Made by a program: the position numbers and the translations under genes. From NCBI RefSeq assembly GCF_000224145.3, contig NC_020172.2:4989961-5053960 (forward strand): a stretch of 64,000 nucleotides of DNA. Reading direction: 5' to 3'. Under the pieces are notes generated by a model. The model saw only the letters and a program-made list of their open reading frames with translations. It did no database searches and was not told the DNA's origin. Within the stretch, counting starts at the first letter, position 1, and each line of letters begins with the position of its first letter. The stretch is from Ciona intestinalis. Lineage: Eukaryota; Chordata; Ascidiacea; Phlebobranchia; Cionidae. Below, one piece after another: positions 12,101 to 23,155 of the stretch.

Positions 12101-13076
12101 GGGTTTAAAGCTCGATGCTGCTACCATTGTAGGCAAGTCACTTAATAATAATTGCTCTAACCCAGTGGTCACTAATGGACTGTCAAAATAAAAATTCCTC
12201 TAAAAGTAATCACTCACAAAGTAACACACTTGGTAACTCATAAGCTGACTTGAGGTGTATGAAACAGAACACCTGTCTTAAAATAAGTACCTATTATTAA
12301 TTACACAATGTTTAAACAAAGTAATTCAGAATTCATTGTATTCCTGCATTTTGTGATCTCTGGTCCTGGCTCATTAATTTTATTTATATTCTCTCGTTAC
12401 AAGTTTTCTCTGACTGAAATAATTTCACGTAAAAGTTAAATGAATTACTGATCTAAATATTTAATGAGGTTGGGGTTAAATAGGTAATAGAATCAATTCT
12501 TGTGCCTTCCTACTAAATAAGACAATCAATGCTTCAAGTTTACTCTGGCTGAGATCTTTTACACACTTAGGTTTTGGGACACCACCTGTTGTATAATACG
12601 TTTCTGTTTTAAAGAGAAATATAATTATATCCCTCTAGACTAGATACAATGTGGATTTGTAGCTACCACTATTGTGGGCATATGCAAATGTGTCCTACTG
12701 TCCTTAGGGAAGATAGTTTAGGGCAATTGTTCCAACTCGGTGATCACTAATGGGTTGTTACAAATTATCAGCCATACAGAAAAACAATCACAAACAAAGT
12801 TACACGTGGTACCTCGTAAGCCCGTGCAAGGTGTATGAAACACAACACCTGTGTTCACCGTCGCTGCTATGTAAGGATAAACAAGTAACATCCATCCAAA
12901 CTAACCCAAACACTATCCCTCCCCAGGTAAGCAACAAACACAGGAAGGAACAAGCACGGAAAGAAAGGAAGAAGCGAAGCGACGAACGGAAGAAAAACTC
13001 TTCCAATCGCGCTTCACCGAGTGATTCGGATGATTCAAGTATTTTGGTCAAAAATATTGACATTCTGAAAATTTAA
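9193..13076 (+). CDS. OTUD3: OTU-domain deubiquitinase OTUD3
   Basis: Seven exons: 9193-9267, 9616-9707, 9992-10140, 10471-10583, 10837-10956, 11848-12030, 12927-13076; all phases join, giving 293 residues. The OTU core is clear: [17 protein letters not shown] carries the catalytic Asp and Cys, [20 protein letters not shown] follows, and [14 protein letters not shown] holds the catalytic His. The last two exons match vertebrate OTUD3 outside the OTU domain ([10 protein letters not shown] versus [27 protein letters not shown] versus VTNKQRREQ...). OTUD3 cleaves ubiquitin from substrates in the cytosol. The human protein is about 398 residues and has a UBA-like segment after the OTU domain; no such segment is found here, and the expected position is a large intron filled with tandem repeats. 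Confidence 0.95.
10680..10765 (+). repeat. Dispersed GTATGGGTGAGG / CTGGGATTTAGG repeat, one of several
   Basis: TTCTATTCTATATGGGTTAG and GACCTGGGATTTAGGAAAGA, then TTGGCCCATTA. Related copies are at about 20198-20270, 48460-48530 and 60240-60335. Ends are not sharp enough to define the element. Confidence 0.55.
11080..11415 (+). repeat. ~125-bp tandem repeat, nearly three units, in OTUD3 intron
   Basis: GTCATGTCTGCTTATCCAAA starts units near 11091 and 11216 and a variant near 11342. Each unit continues with GCAATAGCTTCAGC, CTGTGGGCATGG and GTGGCAACCATG. The array lies where the vertebrate protein encodes its UBA-like segment, but no open coding frame runs across it. Confidence 0.85.
12640..12900 (+). 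mobile_element. SINE copy, 5' truncated
   Basis: Carries CACTATTGTGGGCATATG, the TCACTAATGGGTTGTTACAA module, ACAAAGTTACACGTGGTACC, AAGGTGTATGAAACACAACA and AAGGATAAACAAGTAACATC in SINE order. It ends just upstream of the last OTUD3 exon. A shorter related fragment lies at about 12160-12285. Confidence 0.7.
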
Positions 13077-13552
13077 CTCAAAATTTTTGTCTGTTTTGCT
13101 TAAAACTTACATTTGTGGGTTGAATGACCAGGTTGGGTCAGGTTTTTGATAGGTTGTTTTATTCATGATATACTTATGTGATAAAAGCATCACATATCAT
13201 GATTTGTAATGGTATCATATTCATGATTTGTGATGTTATCAACAAAGTCAACACATAATGCCGTACCTTTAAAAGCAATTTAAAGGATTTTTTATTTAGT
13301 CAAATTTTAATTTGTAAGTTTCATTTTCATCATATGATTTTGTATCGTGTATTCATCACCTCACCTCATAATCTATATTTCTTATGAAACAGCCTGGTGG
13401 AAATAACCCACACACCCCAAAGTTCAATCTACGCTTAGTTACCCAACTACTTGATCTGGTCCCTCTCAACTAAACATAAACACCACTGTGACTCTTTCTT
13501 CCCAACATTGTTTATTTAATCATAATGCCCATTGTTGAAATACAATGCAAGA

Positions 13553-15794
13553 TTAATATCGTTTATTTGGTCGTTTCCCCCAGTAAAACCTATCATCATG
13601 GTGTGGCAACAACACTGGTTTCTCGGGGTGAATTCCATACTTCCACGTTGTCTTAAACTTCTTCATCCACCACTTTGGCGGCTTCTTAGGTAAGTTTGGA
13701 TTATTCGCACGGATCCGTCCCCATTTTAGTCCGATCCTGTAATAATAGCTTCCGTGCCTTTTCGCCCTCTTTTCCTCCATACGTCTGAAACAACATATAT
13801 ATTTTGTTGCATATAATTAAGGCTTAAACCAATCTATACAGTTCTTTGGTTTTGAGGTAATGTAATGGGCCATTTTAGATGTAAATTTTAGATCACTTGG
13901 TTTGCCATTGCTTTGCCACAACATTAAAACATTGTTGCTATTATAGTAAAAACGACTAGGAACAAGCAATGTTTTCAGTTGGCTAATGTGACTTTCCATA
14001 GGATTTACCCCATACAAAATACAGTCTGGTTATACAGTGTTGGGATAATGGGCCAACTGGACCTTGCTTTAAATCCCATATAGTATAGACCACACTTACA
14101 AATGCCATTCTTCCAATCTTCTATCAAACATTGCGATCTCCGCATGTTGATCCCCCTTCTTCTTACCAAGATGGGGAGGTAAAAGATGCTCCTTGTGTTC
14201 GTACCAATATGTTATTCCAAGCCCAGATTTTCTCCACTCACCTGCAAGAGGGGGTTATAGAATTACTTGTTCACTCCCCTAAATCATGGCAGTTTTGTAG
14301 AGTTACAACACTTGTGTCATATTGTGGTGAATTCATACCTGTCGTGCTTGCTTGTAAGTTACCAATTATGCAACTTTGTGGGCGATTACTTTTTGTGTTG
14401 TTAACAATTTGGGCAACCCATTATGGACCATCTCTTTATATGATCTCATTCATATAAGATGGCATAAAATACTTGTGTACTTTCAACACCTAAGTTGTAT
14501 AACAAGCTCATTGAAACATGTTATCTTTCCAACCTGGTGTTTTGTTAGTTGACCCAGTAAGCAGCATGTTCTTTGCCGACTCCCTTTCATCGAAAACATC
14601 TCGTAAATTACTCATCGATTCTGCAACCTGGATGGTAATGGTTGAGGTTATAATTGTGTTACAACTGTAACATGGTATATCTCCATGCGTTTTGTTGGGT
14701 GGTGTTTTAAATAATAGCATGTGATGCATTTTTGACTCTGCATTACGCTCGTAATTGTTTTGCCCTTCATTAAACAGATGGCATTTTAAAACACCGTTTA
14801 TTTAGAGCAGGTTCTACAGTATTCTGGGCCAGCACTAGCAACAGGGCACATTAGTAGTTTAGTAATATTTGATAAAACAATAGTGATTTTCATTTGTATC
14901 TTACAATCATATCACACTAATGCATTATACCACAAGTTTTAAATGAAAAGCAATTGCACTATAACACTTTTAATTAGAACAGATGGAATGGGATCCTATT
15001 TTTATATCATCAATAACATTAAATATCAGAATACAGTAAAGCATATCTACTTTTTCAAGTCTATCAGGTCCTGGCATTGGTTCATCTTCGTTTTTACAAT
15101 AAAGTTCCAATGTTTGCAGCATGTTTCTTTCTTTTAACAGGACAAACCTGAATGGATTAAAAAAATATTTGATTTTGACAGTTTTTTTATCATAATTGAA
15201 TTCCTTTTACCAACAACTGTTAAGCTTTTCTATTAAAGGAAAGTATGTATTAATGAACCTACTCCTTTTATTAGGCATTGGTACTTGTTTCACATTGTAA
15301 TAAACCTAATTGGTTTTCTATATACATTACCTTATGCCATTTAAATTAAATTTATTGCATGCCTATTAAATCTCTGGTCTTAAAAAATCAGTCCTATTGT
15401 TATATTACGTAAACTCGTTTTTGCTTCAAACTCCCCCATCTGTATATAACTCTTACCAAAGTTTATGCAAATCTTCAGTGCTTTTTAATCTAAGAAGATC
15501 TCGGGACCAACTTGATCCAGATTTGATTTCTCGGATCCCAAAATTCTTTGGATCGTCAAAAAACTCCTCAAGTCCATATTGACGATTAGAAGTATGTATT
15601 TGTTTGGGTGGTTGTGTTATCAAGGGGATAAGATTCCTTTCAGTTAAAAGGGATCTGCTTTCATAGAAAAATGTTAATTTTATGTTGACAATGTAAGAGT
15701 TATCACCTTTATAATTATGAGTGTGCTTTGTAAGGATTTTTTTACTATGGGAAAATATGTCGCATATGCTGAACAAGATTACGAGGTGCGACAT
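13553..15794 (-). CDS. MRPL47: Mitochondrial large-subunit ribosomal protein uL29m (MRPL47)
   Basis: Exons 5' to 3': 15794(?)-15457, 15147-15051, 14627-14534, 14241-14100, 13784-13553. The diagnostic block is [20 protein letters not shown] followed by [15 protein letters not shown], then [40 protein letters not shown], and a basic C-terminus ([11 protein letters not shown]...). These follow human MRPL47 ([31 protein letters not shown]) in order. The product binds 16S rRNA near the exit tunnel of the mitochondrial ribosome. The start is uncertain: 15794 is the only in-frame ATG in the open stretch and would give about 300 residues against about 250 in human. An acceptor near 15640 (TATGAAAGCAG) suggests a missed upstream exon, with the targeting peptide around [20 protein letters not shown]. 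Confidence 0.92.
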
Positions 15795-17083
15795 ATCGTG
15801 TCTTAATATTATTTACATAAGGAGGGGCATATATACTTTGCGCTCACATATACCATATACGTTAGGTCGTGAACAATTTACGTAACGAACATTTTTACCT
15901 CGTAAACGAAGGTTTGGATATAAATTCAGTTGATATTCTCAGCATACACCTGCAATACTTGGCAACAGCCATGTTTCTACCTAAAACTATTTAAGACATC
16001 GAAGATAATTGAACTTAACTACACATGCGTTGTTGTTGTTTAAAATTTGTTTTTTTCTAAGGGAAATCCCCTGCCGTATGGTCCCAATTTTTATAGCCGA
16101 ACTCGAATTACTGCAGAAAATAAATACCAACTTTGATTTAAAATTGTAAAAAGCAATATATGTAAGGTAAATTGTATTACATGTCAAATTTTATAAAATT
16201 TGCAAAGTTGTTGTTGTAAATAAGTTTGTAATTTTAAACTTTTCTTATATACATACTTTAGAACAAATTTGTTGTCGAAATGACTATTTCAAAATGTTAC
16301 GGAAATATTCCTATTTAACTGAAATGCAGCATACTGTGGTTCTTTGTTGTTTTTAAATACTAAATAAGTTACACGCTTAAAACTGTTAGCACGTTTACAT
16401 TGACACAAAACGTTTAATAATTTTTTTTTAACCAAAACTGTAAATCGTTTGGCGAATTAGCCGTTTCCTTTTAACACTAAACAGCAGTTTGTCCGATAAA
16501 TAAACATTGAAATCACTTGTGCTCTGCATATATTACACGATAACATGAATACACGTAAGTTGATGTATTTTTAGTACGTGACATATTAAGAAATTTCACC
16601 AATACCGTTGGTACTTAAGATGTTTTTCTTTTTGTAAAGTTTAAATAATAATAATTGCATTAGTTACATTTTACATAACAGCTGTTTCACCACGCGCTGA
16701 TGCAGCGGTTTTATGTCTACGAATCTACGATGATATAAATAGGTGCACAGACGTAACCGCGGACATATGTGCCGTTATATTTAGATTACTTAGTTAAAAT
16801 ATTACTTTTAAATTTCTTTTAATAAATGCGCGATACAATATGCGCCGGATATCCGCCGTGTCCCACGCGTCGACGCGTGTTCCGATTAGTTGCCTTACTT
16901 ATGAAATGTTGTAAATACTCAGTTTTTCTCAATCTTGACTGTGTGTTTGATTATAGTATGGAATCATGATTTTACTGATATGATGGAAATTATTCTAATT
17001 AAAGTTCATATATGTTTGTCTTACAATGTTTGTTACCTGTTGTTTTAGGTTGACCATATAATGTTTGTAGCTTAAAATACAAC
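15795..17083. promoter_or_regulatory. Divergent intergenic region, MRPL47 / GGNBP2
   Basis: Start codons diverge from this 1.3-kb AT-rich stretch. A good acceptor (TTGTTTTAG at 17040-17048) precedes the GGNBP2 start by 35 bp, so GGNBP2 has either a 5'-UTR intron or a trans-spliced leader. No repeat or ORF of note was seen. Confidence 0.5.
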
Positions 17084-18655
17084 ATGAGCCAGGTTGAAAC
17101 TTTTGGGTTTGATAAAGCCAGGTTGGTTGGGGTTTATAACAAGGATGAATGTGATGTGTTGGCACCAATGCAACTCCCCCTGTATGTGGATGAGACACTC
17201 ATGATGGTCGTGCAGTTTGAGGACCAAGTGTCAAAGAAGTGGTCAGCTGTTCATTCGTCCAAGCGAGAATACAACGAGTTTCTCAGGAAATATAATTCAT
17301 TAGATGTCACGCAACTTAACGAGTCATGCGGCATCAACGAACGAGATTTATTTGTGTCTCTACCTCAGCTTGTGTCTTGTGTAGGTTGCAGACGAGCGGT
17401 CGAAAATTTGTTTCAACAGGTTCAAAAAAGCGACAACTCTGTTTACGAGTCGATTAGAGTGACATCGAGTGGTTGGTTGGATATTTCGCCCTCGTTCAAG
17501 AACAATCCGAAAAAGCTATATCATTTATTCCACTGTGTGCGACCAAAACTGAAATTATTTTTGGAAAGTTTACGAAAGAAGAATAAAAGATGTTTATTCC
17601 ATTCATTAAAGCTGCAGAAGTCGACTGATTTTTCGATTGAAAACAAACCTAACCTACCAAAGTGGTGCAATTGTTCAGTAATTGATGTTTGGGACCAGAT
17701 GTGCCAAGAATGCCGGGAAGAAATTACGATGATAGATTGTGCGGGATTCATTGAAACTATGAACCAATACTTGAAGAAGCATCGTTTCTGCACTGAATGT
17801 AAAGCAAAGGTTCACAGAGCGTTTCAAATTCTAACTGGCGAGGTGGATTATAGAAAGGAACCCGGGTTCTCCTCTGCTATTTATCAAGGTTTAAAAACCT
17901 GCAATGCAACGACTACTAGTGATGATTCATCAACTGAAAGCAAGCATATTCATGTGTGTTGTGATCGTTCATATATTGTGCATATGTTGATGCAAGCCAA
18001 CGCTGAAATGGAAGGTGGAAGGAAAGAAAGGCACGCTAAGACCACGGATATAGCACAAGAAGAAGTTTGTACCTGTATTGCTCTATATCTGCATCAGAGG
18101 TTGCATAGACTGTGGCATCAGAAGTTAACACATGAGCAGACATGGCTTACTTTGTTTTACCTTGGTATTGAAGCATGTTGGCAGAACTTTGAAATGGCTG
18201 TGCAAGATAAGATCGGTATCGGACGTATGGAAGCTCTGTGTGAAGAACTGGAGATGGAGGAGAAAGTGAAAGAAAGCAAGCTTGAAAAGAAGAGAATGAA
18301 GAGGAAAAGGCAGAAGAAGAAAAAAGAGAATAAACCAAGTGATTGTGTTGCAGTTAGTGAAGAAGTTTGTAGAGTAGAGCACGGGAATGTCGTGAAGAAA
18401 TGTGCAGAGCATGGGAGTGGAGAATCACTTGCAACATTCCATTCATGCTTGTTGGATATGCTGGAAGATGACGAAAGTTGTGAATGTTCACAAAATGGGA
18501 CTTCCGATAATGAAAGCCCTCCGGAACTAACACAAGAAGAAATAGAAGAGTTTGAACGAAATCGAACGGAGATTGAAGCGGAAAGATTTCGGCTAAGAGA
18601 AAGATTTCGACAAGACTTTCAAAAATTTGTTGGTGCCGCTAATAACGAACAATAA
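17084..18655 (+). CDS. GGNBP2: Gametogenetin-binding protein 2 homologue, intronless coding region
   Basis: A single 523-residue reading frame. ARLVGVYN near the N-terminus matches the human start (MARLVAVC). QLPLYVDETL, QLVSCVGCRRAVENLF, NKRCLFHSL, VWDQMCQECREE, YLKKHRFCTECKAKV, HIHVCCDRSYI, ERHAKTTDIAQEEV and EQTWLTLFYLG follow the human order closely. Cys/His-rich clusters may bind metal; a Lys/Arg block (EKKRMKRKRQKKKK) near residue 410 looks like a nuclear localisation signal. The human protein (about 697 residues) binds gametogenetin and acts in germ cells and placenta; molecular function is poorly known. The tail after the basic block is shorter here. The stop lies 158 bp before the UBXN10 start with no AATAAA between, which suggests co-transcription. 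Confidence 0.95.
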   Translation: MSQVETFGFDKARLVGVYNKDECDVLAPMQLPLYVDETLMMVVQFEDQVSKKWSAVHSSKREYNEFLRKYNSLDVTQLNESCGINERDLFVSLPQLVSCVGCRRAVENLFQQVQKSDNSVYESIRVTSSGWLDISPSFKNNPKKLYHLFHCVRPKLKLFLESLRKKNKRCLFHSLKLQKSTDFSIENKPNLPKWCNCSVIDVWDQMCQECREEITMIDCAGFIETMNQYLKKHRFCTECKAKVHRAFQILTGEVDYRKEPGFSSAIYQGLKTCNATTTSDDSSTESKHIHVCCDRSYIVHMLMQANAEMEGGRKERHAKTTDIAQEEVCTCIALYLHQRLHRLWHQKLTHEQTWLTLFYLGIEACWQNFEMAVQDKIGIGRMEALCEELEMEEKVKESKLEKKRMKRKRQKKKKENKPSDCVAVSEEVCRVEHGNVVKKCAEHGSGESLATFHSCLLDMLEDDESCECSQNGTSDNESPPELTQEEIEEFERNRTEIEAERFRLRERFRQDFQKFVGAANNEQ

Positions 18656-18813
18656 TTTGACATTTTGTAATTTAAAATATTCTGTGCTTTTAAGTTTTTT
18701 GGGGGTTTAGTTTAATTGTTACTAATCCATATTGCAAAGTGCGTGTAGTAATAAGTTCACCAATTTCATGCTAACCCATAAGTTAATCCCGTTAGATTTT
18801 GTTTGAACCTGTG
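18656..18813 (+). promoter_or_regulatory. Short GGNBP2-UBXN10 intercistronic spacer
   Basis: 158 bp between a stop and the next same-strand ATG. It has no AATAAA hexamer but does have a pyrimidine-rich acceptor-like run (TTTTAAGTTTTTTGGGGGTT then TAG, ending near 18709). This is the layout expected of a Ciona operon spacer with a spliced-leader acceptor. Confidence 0.45.
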
Positions 18814-20043
18814 ATGCATAGACCTGTTAGGCCCAAGTCAGCGAAAGGTAAAACACGACCGACAAGATTTTCAACAACAAGAAGTAATGAAGCAAGTACA
18901 AGCACTAAGTAAGTTTAAATGATTCCTGATTTACACAGTGCTGATTGGGTTTAACTGACGTTTAGAAACTGATTTTCCAGCTTATTAAAAATTAATCTTC
19001 CGGCATTTTGTGTGCCAAAAATATTTTAGTTTAATTCGAATGGTTTATAATTGTGTTGTTTTTCCAGTTCAGTTGTCTTACTATTTTTACTCTGTCTAAT
19101 GACGTTTAATTATTACTTTTTAATTATACCACAGCATATCGAGGACACAACGAACCAATCAACACCATGTTCCCAATGCAACTGAAACACATGATAGGAA
19201 CAGCATAATAACAAAAAGAATAAGCAATGGTGAGTTTTGTGTGTGTATGTTGTGGTGTATTATTGCTATTCATTGATTTAGGTTAGTTGTATGTGTGTGT
19301 ATTTTATTGATAAATTTTTGTATATGATTGATAAATAATAAGTATTGGAAATTTACCGAAAAATTTTTGTATTTCTTGCGAGAAACAGACAGTTTCTAAT
19401 ATTACAATAAATTATAGCTGAGAAATTGACACCGTCCCCTCAATTCCCGGACATTACACGCCCCCCTTCATCACTTTCAAAATACCGGATCCTGCCGGGG
19501 ATTACCCCAACCCCCCCTGTAGATAGGGGTGAGGGGAATTCCCCCCAAGACAATGATGTCGATTGGTTAACAGAGCAAGCACAGCAACTTCTGCTCGACA
19601 GCGCACTGCAGAGACAGGCGAATCCGAAATCGCCGCTCACAACAACGAAACGTGCTGCAGTCGTGAACACAAGTGTCGACAATAAAAGGAAAAAGGTTTA
19701 TCCAACGCAATCCGTGTTCTCTCATTCGAGTAAACAAGTTGTAAAACGTCCTCCAAAACCAAAACCTCCTAAAGAACCATCCGCAAATGAAGATCGTTTA
19801 CTTCTTGCTCTAAAACTTCCCGATGGCACACGTGTGCAAAGGTACTTCCGCCCATCTAACAACATCCATGAAGTGTTGGCTTATGCACAAATCCAATATC
19901 CTGTGCTACAAATGTCAGTGTGTGATATATGTAGAATGGACAGTATACCGAAAAAGATCATAACACAATATTCAAAATCACTACATGAACTTGGGATTCA
20001 AAATAGAACTGTTTTGTATATAGAAGAGAAAGAAGATTATTAA
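18814..20043 (+). CDS. UBXN10: UBX-domain protein UBXN10
   Basis: Three exons, 18814-18908, 19135-19229 and 19418-20043, give 271 residues (human about 280). The N-terminus MHRPVRPKSAKGKTRPT matches the conserved human motif MIRPKSAKGRTRPS. The C-terminal UBX domain reads RLLLALKLPDGTRVQRYFRP through SKSLHELGIQNRTVLYIEE, parallel to human LLLAVRSPTGQRFVRHFRP and TKSLQECRI. UBX domains bind the p97/VCP ATPase; UBXN10 links p97 to intraflagellar transport and cilium assembly. The middle is low-complexity and Pro-rich. It probably shares a transcript with GGNBP2. Confidence 0.93.
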
Positions 20044-20542
20044 AGTATTCAATTAGTTGGTTGCTTTTAGTTTAAGCAAGTATGCCAGTGCTTTTTAGAT
20101 TATACACCACTGTGCTTTAAGTTTTATAATAAAAACTATATTTTAATATTATATACCTTTGTGGCAGAATCAGTTGTTTTTTTGTCCATTATGCTTCTAT
20201 TCTGTATGGGTGAGGCTCTCAAGGACCTGGGATTTAGGTCAGATTTGGCCCATTTACCAAAAGCTACAGTGCTTTTAGTTCATTTGTTGAGGTCACAAAT
20301 GTTACAACTTACTGATCCTCACATAGGGCAATAACAGTCGTTATAATAACACAGGTGTTTTTTATACACCTTGTGGGCTTGGCCCACTGAAGAGTTGTGT
20401 GGTTTTTGCGGGAAGTTTTCAGCACTGATTGCAGACACTTCATCAGGTGAACCTAATTTATGTCTGCCTTACATTTTGTATTCCTTTCCATCGAACCACT
20501 CCAAATCAAGAAAACATAATTTATTCAAATGTCAGATGAAAC
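20044..20542. other. Convergent spacer UBXN10 / NDUFB5 with repeat fragments
   Basis: Holds a dispersed repeat near 20198-20270 (TGTATGGGTGAGGCTCTCAA, ACCTGGGATTTAGGTCAGAT) and a SINE-tail scrap near 20330-20390. AATAAAAACTATA follows the UBXN10 stop at about 20128 and may serve polyadenylation. No gene seen. Confidence 0.5.
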
Positions 20543-22024
20543 TTAAAACTTTTTATCGGGATTATCTTTGAAGTTGTGAGCTTCAGCGAAGTCGTCCAAA
20601 TCATCAACCATAAACCTGGGTAAAGAAGGATCCTTGTGGAGAGGGAAAGCTCCCATGCCTTCAAGTGCTTGCAGGGTTTCCACTTGGTTGATAAGTCTCC
20701 TATGAACAGGTTAGTGGGTGTTACTTGTTATAAATTTGTTTGAAATAGAACGCCCGTATTATAAAACTGTCGATTTCCTGCCACGCGAGGATAAATTAGC
20801 CACATTTATTCATTCTATCTTCTAGGTTGCGGCCAGAAATTGAGGCATATTACACTGGTTTACAATGCATTTTGACTATTGTAAATATTGGATTATCAGT
20901 TTTATCAACTTCATTGTTTATGTCTGCATTTACTATAATAGGTTATCGGCATTTTGACTGTTACAGTAAATAGGCTAATAGCTTAAATTGGTTCTATTAC
21001 GTATGTTTGACATTTGGGTTGTCAAAAAAAGGTATTTAAATCCATGTATAAAGGTGGAAACAGTAAATACCGCTGTCTTTCTATTCTTTGGTTACGTTCA
21101 ATGATGTAGATCTCTTTGTAATAACTAATCTTGGGATTTTCCATCACATACTTGGCAAGGAATCTTGATATTGGGTGCTGGAAGTAATATGTAATACATA
21201 AGAAAAGACTATTACACAGAAATGTGTTACTTTTGAAAGTCTGAAAACCCATAGTCCATAACCCGTGCCATTGTAGGACTTTGACTATAAAGTATACACC
21301 AATGAGAAAAAGTTTTAACAGCTTTAAAAATAGAGGGGCAGCCAACAGGACATAACATAAATAATTTAACCAGATAATTAAATTATATTACTATAATAGG
21401 AACATGGGCACGGTCTATATTTAGTCCATGCTCGTGTAAGTCTTGTTATAATTCATGAGTTGCCCCGGGGCAAGAATAAATTATTGCTATTCCTACTTTA
21501 TAGTATTCATATTCCTCTGGTTCATATAACTCAGGGTCATGGTCACATAGAACAGCATCACCCACAAATAAGTTGCTGTAGAGAATTATTGCAGCTGCTG
21601 GAATCGCTCCGATCAGGAAGTATTGAAACTAAATGATTAGAAATGTAAGGTTATATATCAGAATAATCATAACATTTCATTCTACTTGGATGTAGAGTCT
21701 AGTAGAGCATTTTTAATCCATGTTTAACTTTGCAGGTCCGGCTATTTAATATTATTGTAATGATCCATTATCTATACGCAAAACCAGTTTTAGAAAAGTA
21801 AATTGGTTAATAAACTAACTACACCACCCTTCCATATTTACCACTAGTTTCTTGAAGTACTCGTGTTGCGATCCAAGAATCATCCTGTATCTCAACATCC
21901 TGGGTCCTCCTGATCCCCATCTCACGATCATCTTTACCCCATCACTTCGTGGTATGGGTTTTAAGCCAACCAACCTCATGGATAGGGGACGTGATGATGA
22001 TAAAACACAACGAAGTAACGACAT
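20543..22024 (-). CDS. NDUFB5: NADH dehydrogenase 1 beta subcomplex subunit 5 (SGDH)
   Basis: Four exons: 22024-21842, 21628-21497, 21177-21071, 20699-20543; phases join and give 192 residues (human about 189). It starts MSLLRCVLSSSRPLSMRLVG, a mitochondrial targeting sequence. FQYFLIGAIPAAAIILYSNL is the single membrane span; [20 protein letters not shown] matches human [20 protein letters not shown]. NDUFB5 is an accessory subunit of the complex I membrane arm in the inner mitochondrial membrane. The open frame extends upstream to about 22083, where an acceptor (CTACAG) suggests a 5'-UTR exon; I chose the first in-frame ATG. Confidence 0.93.
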
Positions 22025-22658
22025 ATCGATTGTTGAACCCAAAAAAAGCGCCAAAACTAGCGCATTGTATGCCAGCACCTGTAGTTAATAATGCTTTTTA
22101 GAATATAAGCAATCTTTTAAACTACAGAAACATGTGTTAAAAAAATAATGTAAACATATTTGCGAAATTTTTAAGTCGGTCGACGGCAGGTTAATACTGT
22201 AGTCTTATAGCCAACACATTATAGTACTTATTGCGTTTTTTTATAGGTGGAAATGCAACATAATCCATAAAATATCAACCGGTGTAAATTCGTTTTACGC
22301 ATGACCTCTGACCTCAGGTGAAAACTGCGGTGTTGCCGTTCAGGGAAGTTGTATCTACGTGATTTTATGAATTGGGCACGCAAGTAAAAGTTCTTTTTAG
22401 TTCAACAAAAATAATGTGCTGTAATTCAAAATAAAAAAAGTATGTCTATAAACCAAACGTATATAACGTTTATTTACCTAAATTTGTAAAAAATATATTA
22501 GCTCATGTGAAAAAACAATAGCTTATAAAGGGGGTTCTCCCTTTATAGAGCATTCTTTTTTGCGATCACAATAGAGATCTTATTTAACAAAAACATTACG
22601 CCATTATTGATCACCGTAGAATAACGTGTACATCGCTTACATCATTTATAATATCGGT
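22025..22658. promoter_or_regulatory. Divergent promoter region NDUFB5 / MRPL33
   Basis: Two nuclear-encoded mitochondrial genes diverge from this 634-bp region. At 22524-22547 lies the palindrome TATAAAGGG - 6 nt - CCCTTTATA, giving a TATA-like box on each strand about 110 bp before MRPL33. It also contains GGGGTTCTCC, which fits the NF-kB consensus GGGRNNYYCC; this may be chance. Confidence 0.45.
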
Positions 22659-22865
22659 ATGCATTTAAATAGGGCGTTGTTCAACAAGAAATCGGCAAGA
22701 ATTCTTGTCAGATGTGTTTCTATGGCTGGCACCAATAACTCAATCAACTGGATTCGTCCAAGAGTTGGACCGAAAGCTGTTTTACTTCGATACGATAAAG
22801 CTGTTCAAGCTAAAGTGTTGTTTGTGGAAGATAAGAAAATAAGATCGATAAAGGACAAGAAATAA
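22659..22865 (+). CDS. MRPL33: Mitochondrial ribosomal protein bL33m (MRPL33)
   Basis: Single exon of 68 residues starting MHLNRALFNKKSARILVRCV. It follows human MRPL33 (65 residues) throughout: KSARILVRCVSMAGTNN versus SKNILVRMVSEAGTG; LLRYDKAVQAKVLFVEDKKI versus [20 protein letters not shown]. It is a small structural protein of the mitochondrial 39S subunit; the zinc-binding Cys pairs of some bacterial bL33 are absent, as in vertebrates. The open frame begins 33 bp earlier with no ATG, so the first ATG is used. No AATAAA separates it from the AIFM2 start 290 bp downstream, so co-transcription is possible. Confidence 0.93.
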   Translation: MHLNRALFNKKSARILVRCVSMAGTNNSINWIRPRVGPKAVLLRYDKAVQAKVLFVEDKKIRSIKDKK

Positions 22866-23155
22866 CTGTAAATGTGCCAAAACCATTTGAATTTGGTGTA
22901 ACTTATGGAAAACTGTGGAAATGCAAAAAAACTACATAAAAATGTTCGCATATTTTATGAACTGTGTTTTTCATTATTAATGTGACGTGTAAAATGTTTA
23001 AAAAATTTTCTCAATGTCATGTTTTCCATAAACTTTTACTATTAAGTATATGATCTCTCCTTTCAAATGCTGCAAACATATTATTATTGTTTATTTTCAC
23101 TTTTTCTTATAACTGATTGTTGTTCATTTTTTACAGTTATCTTCGTAGATACAAA

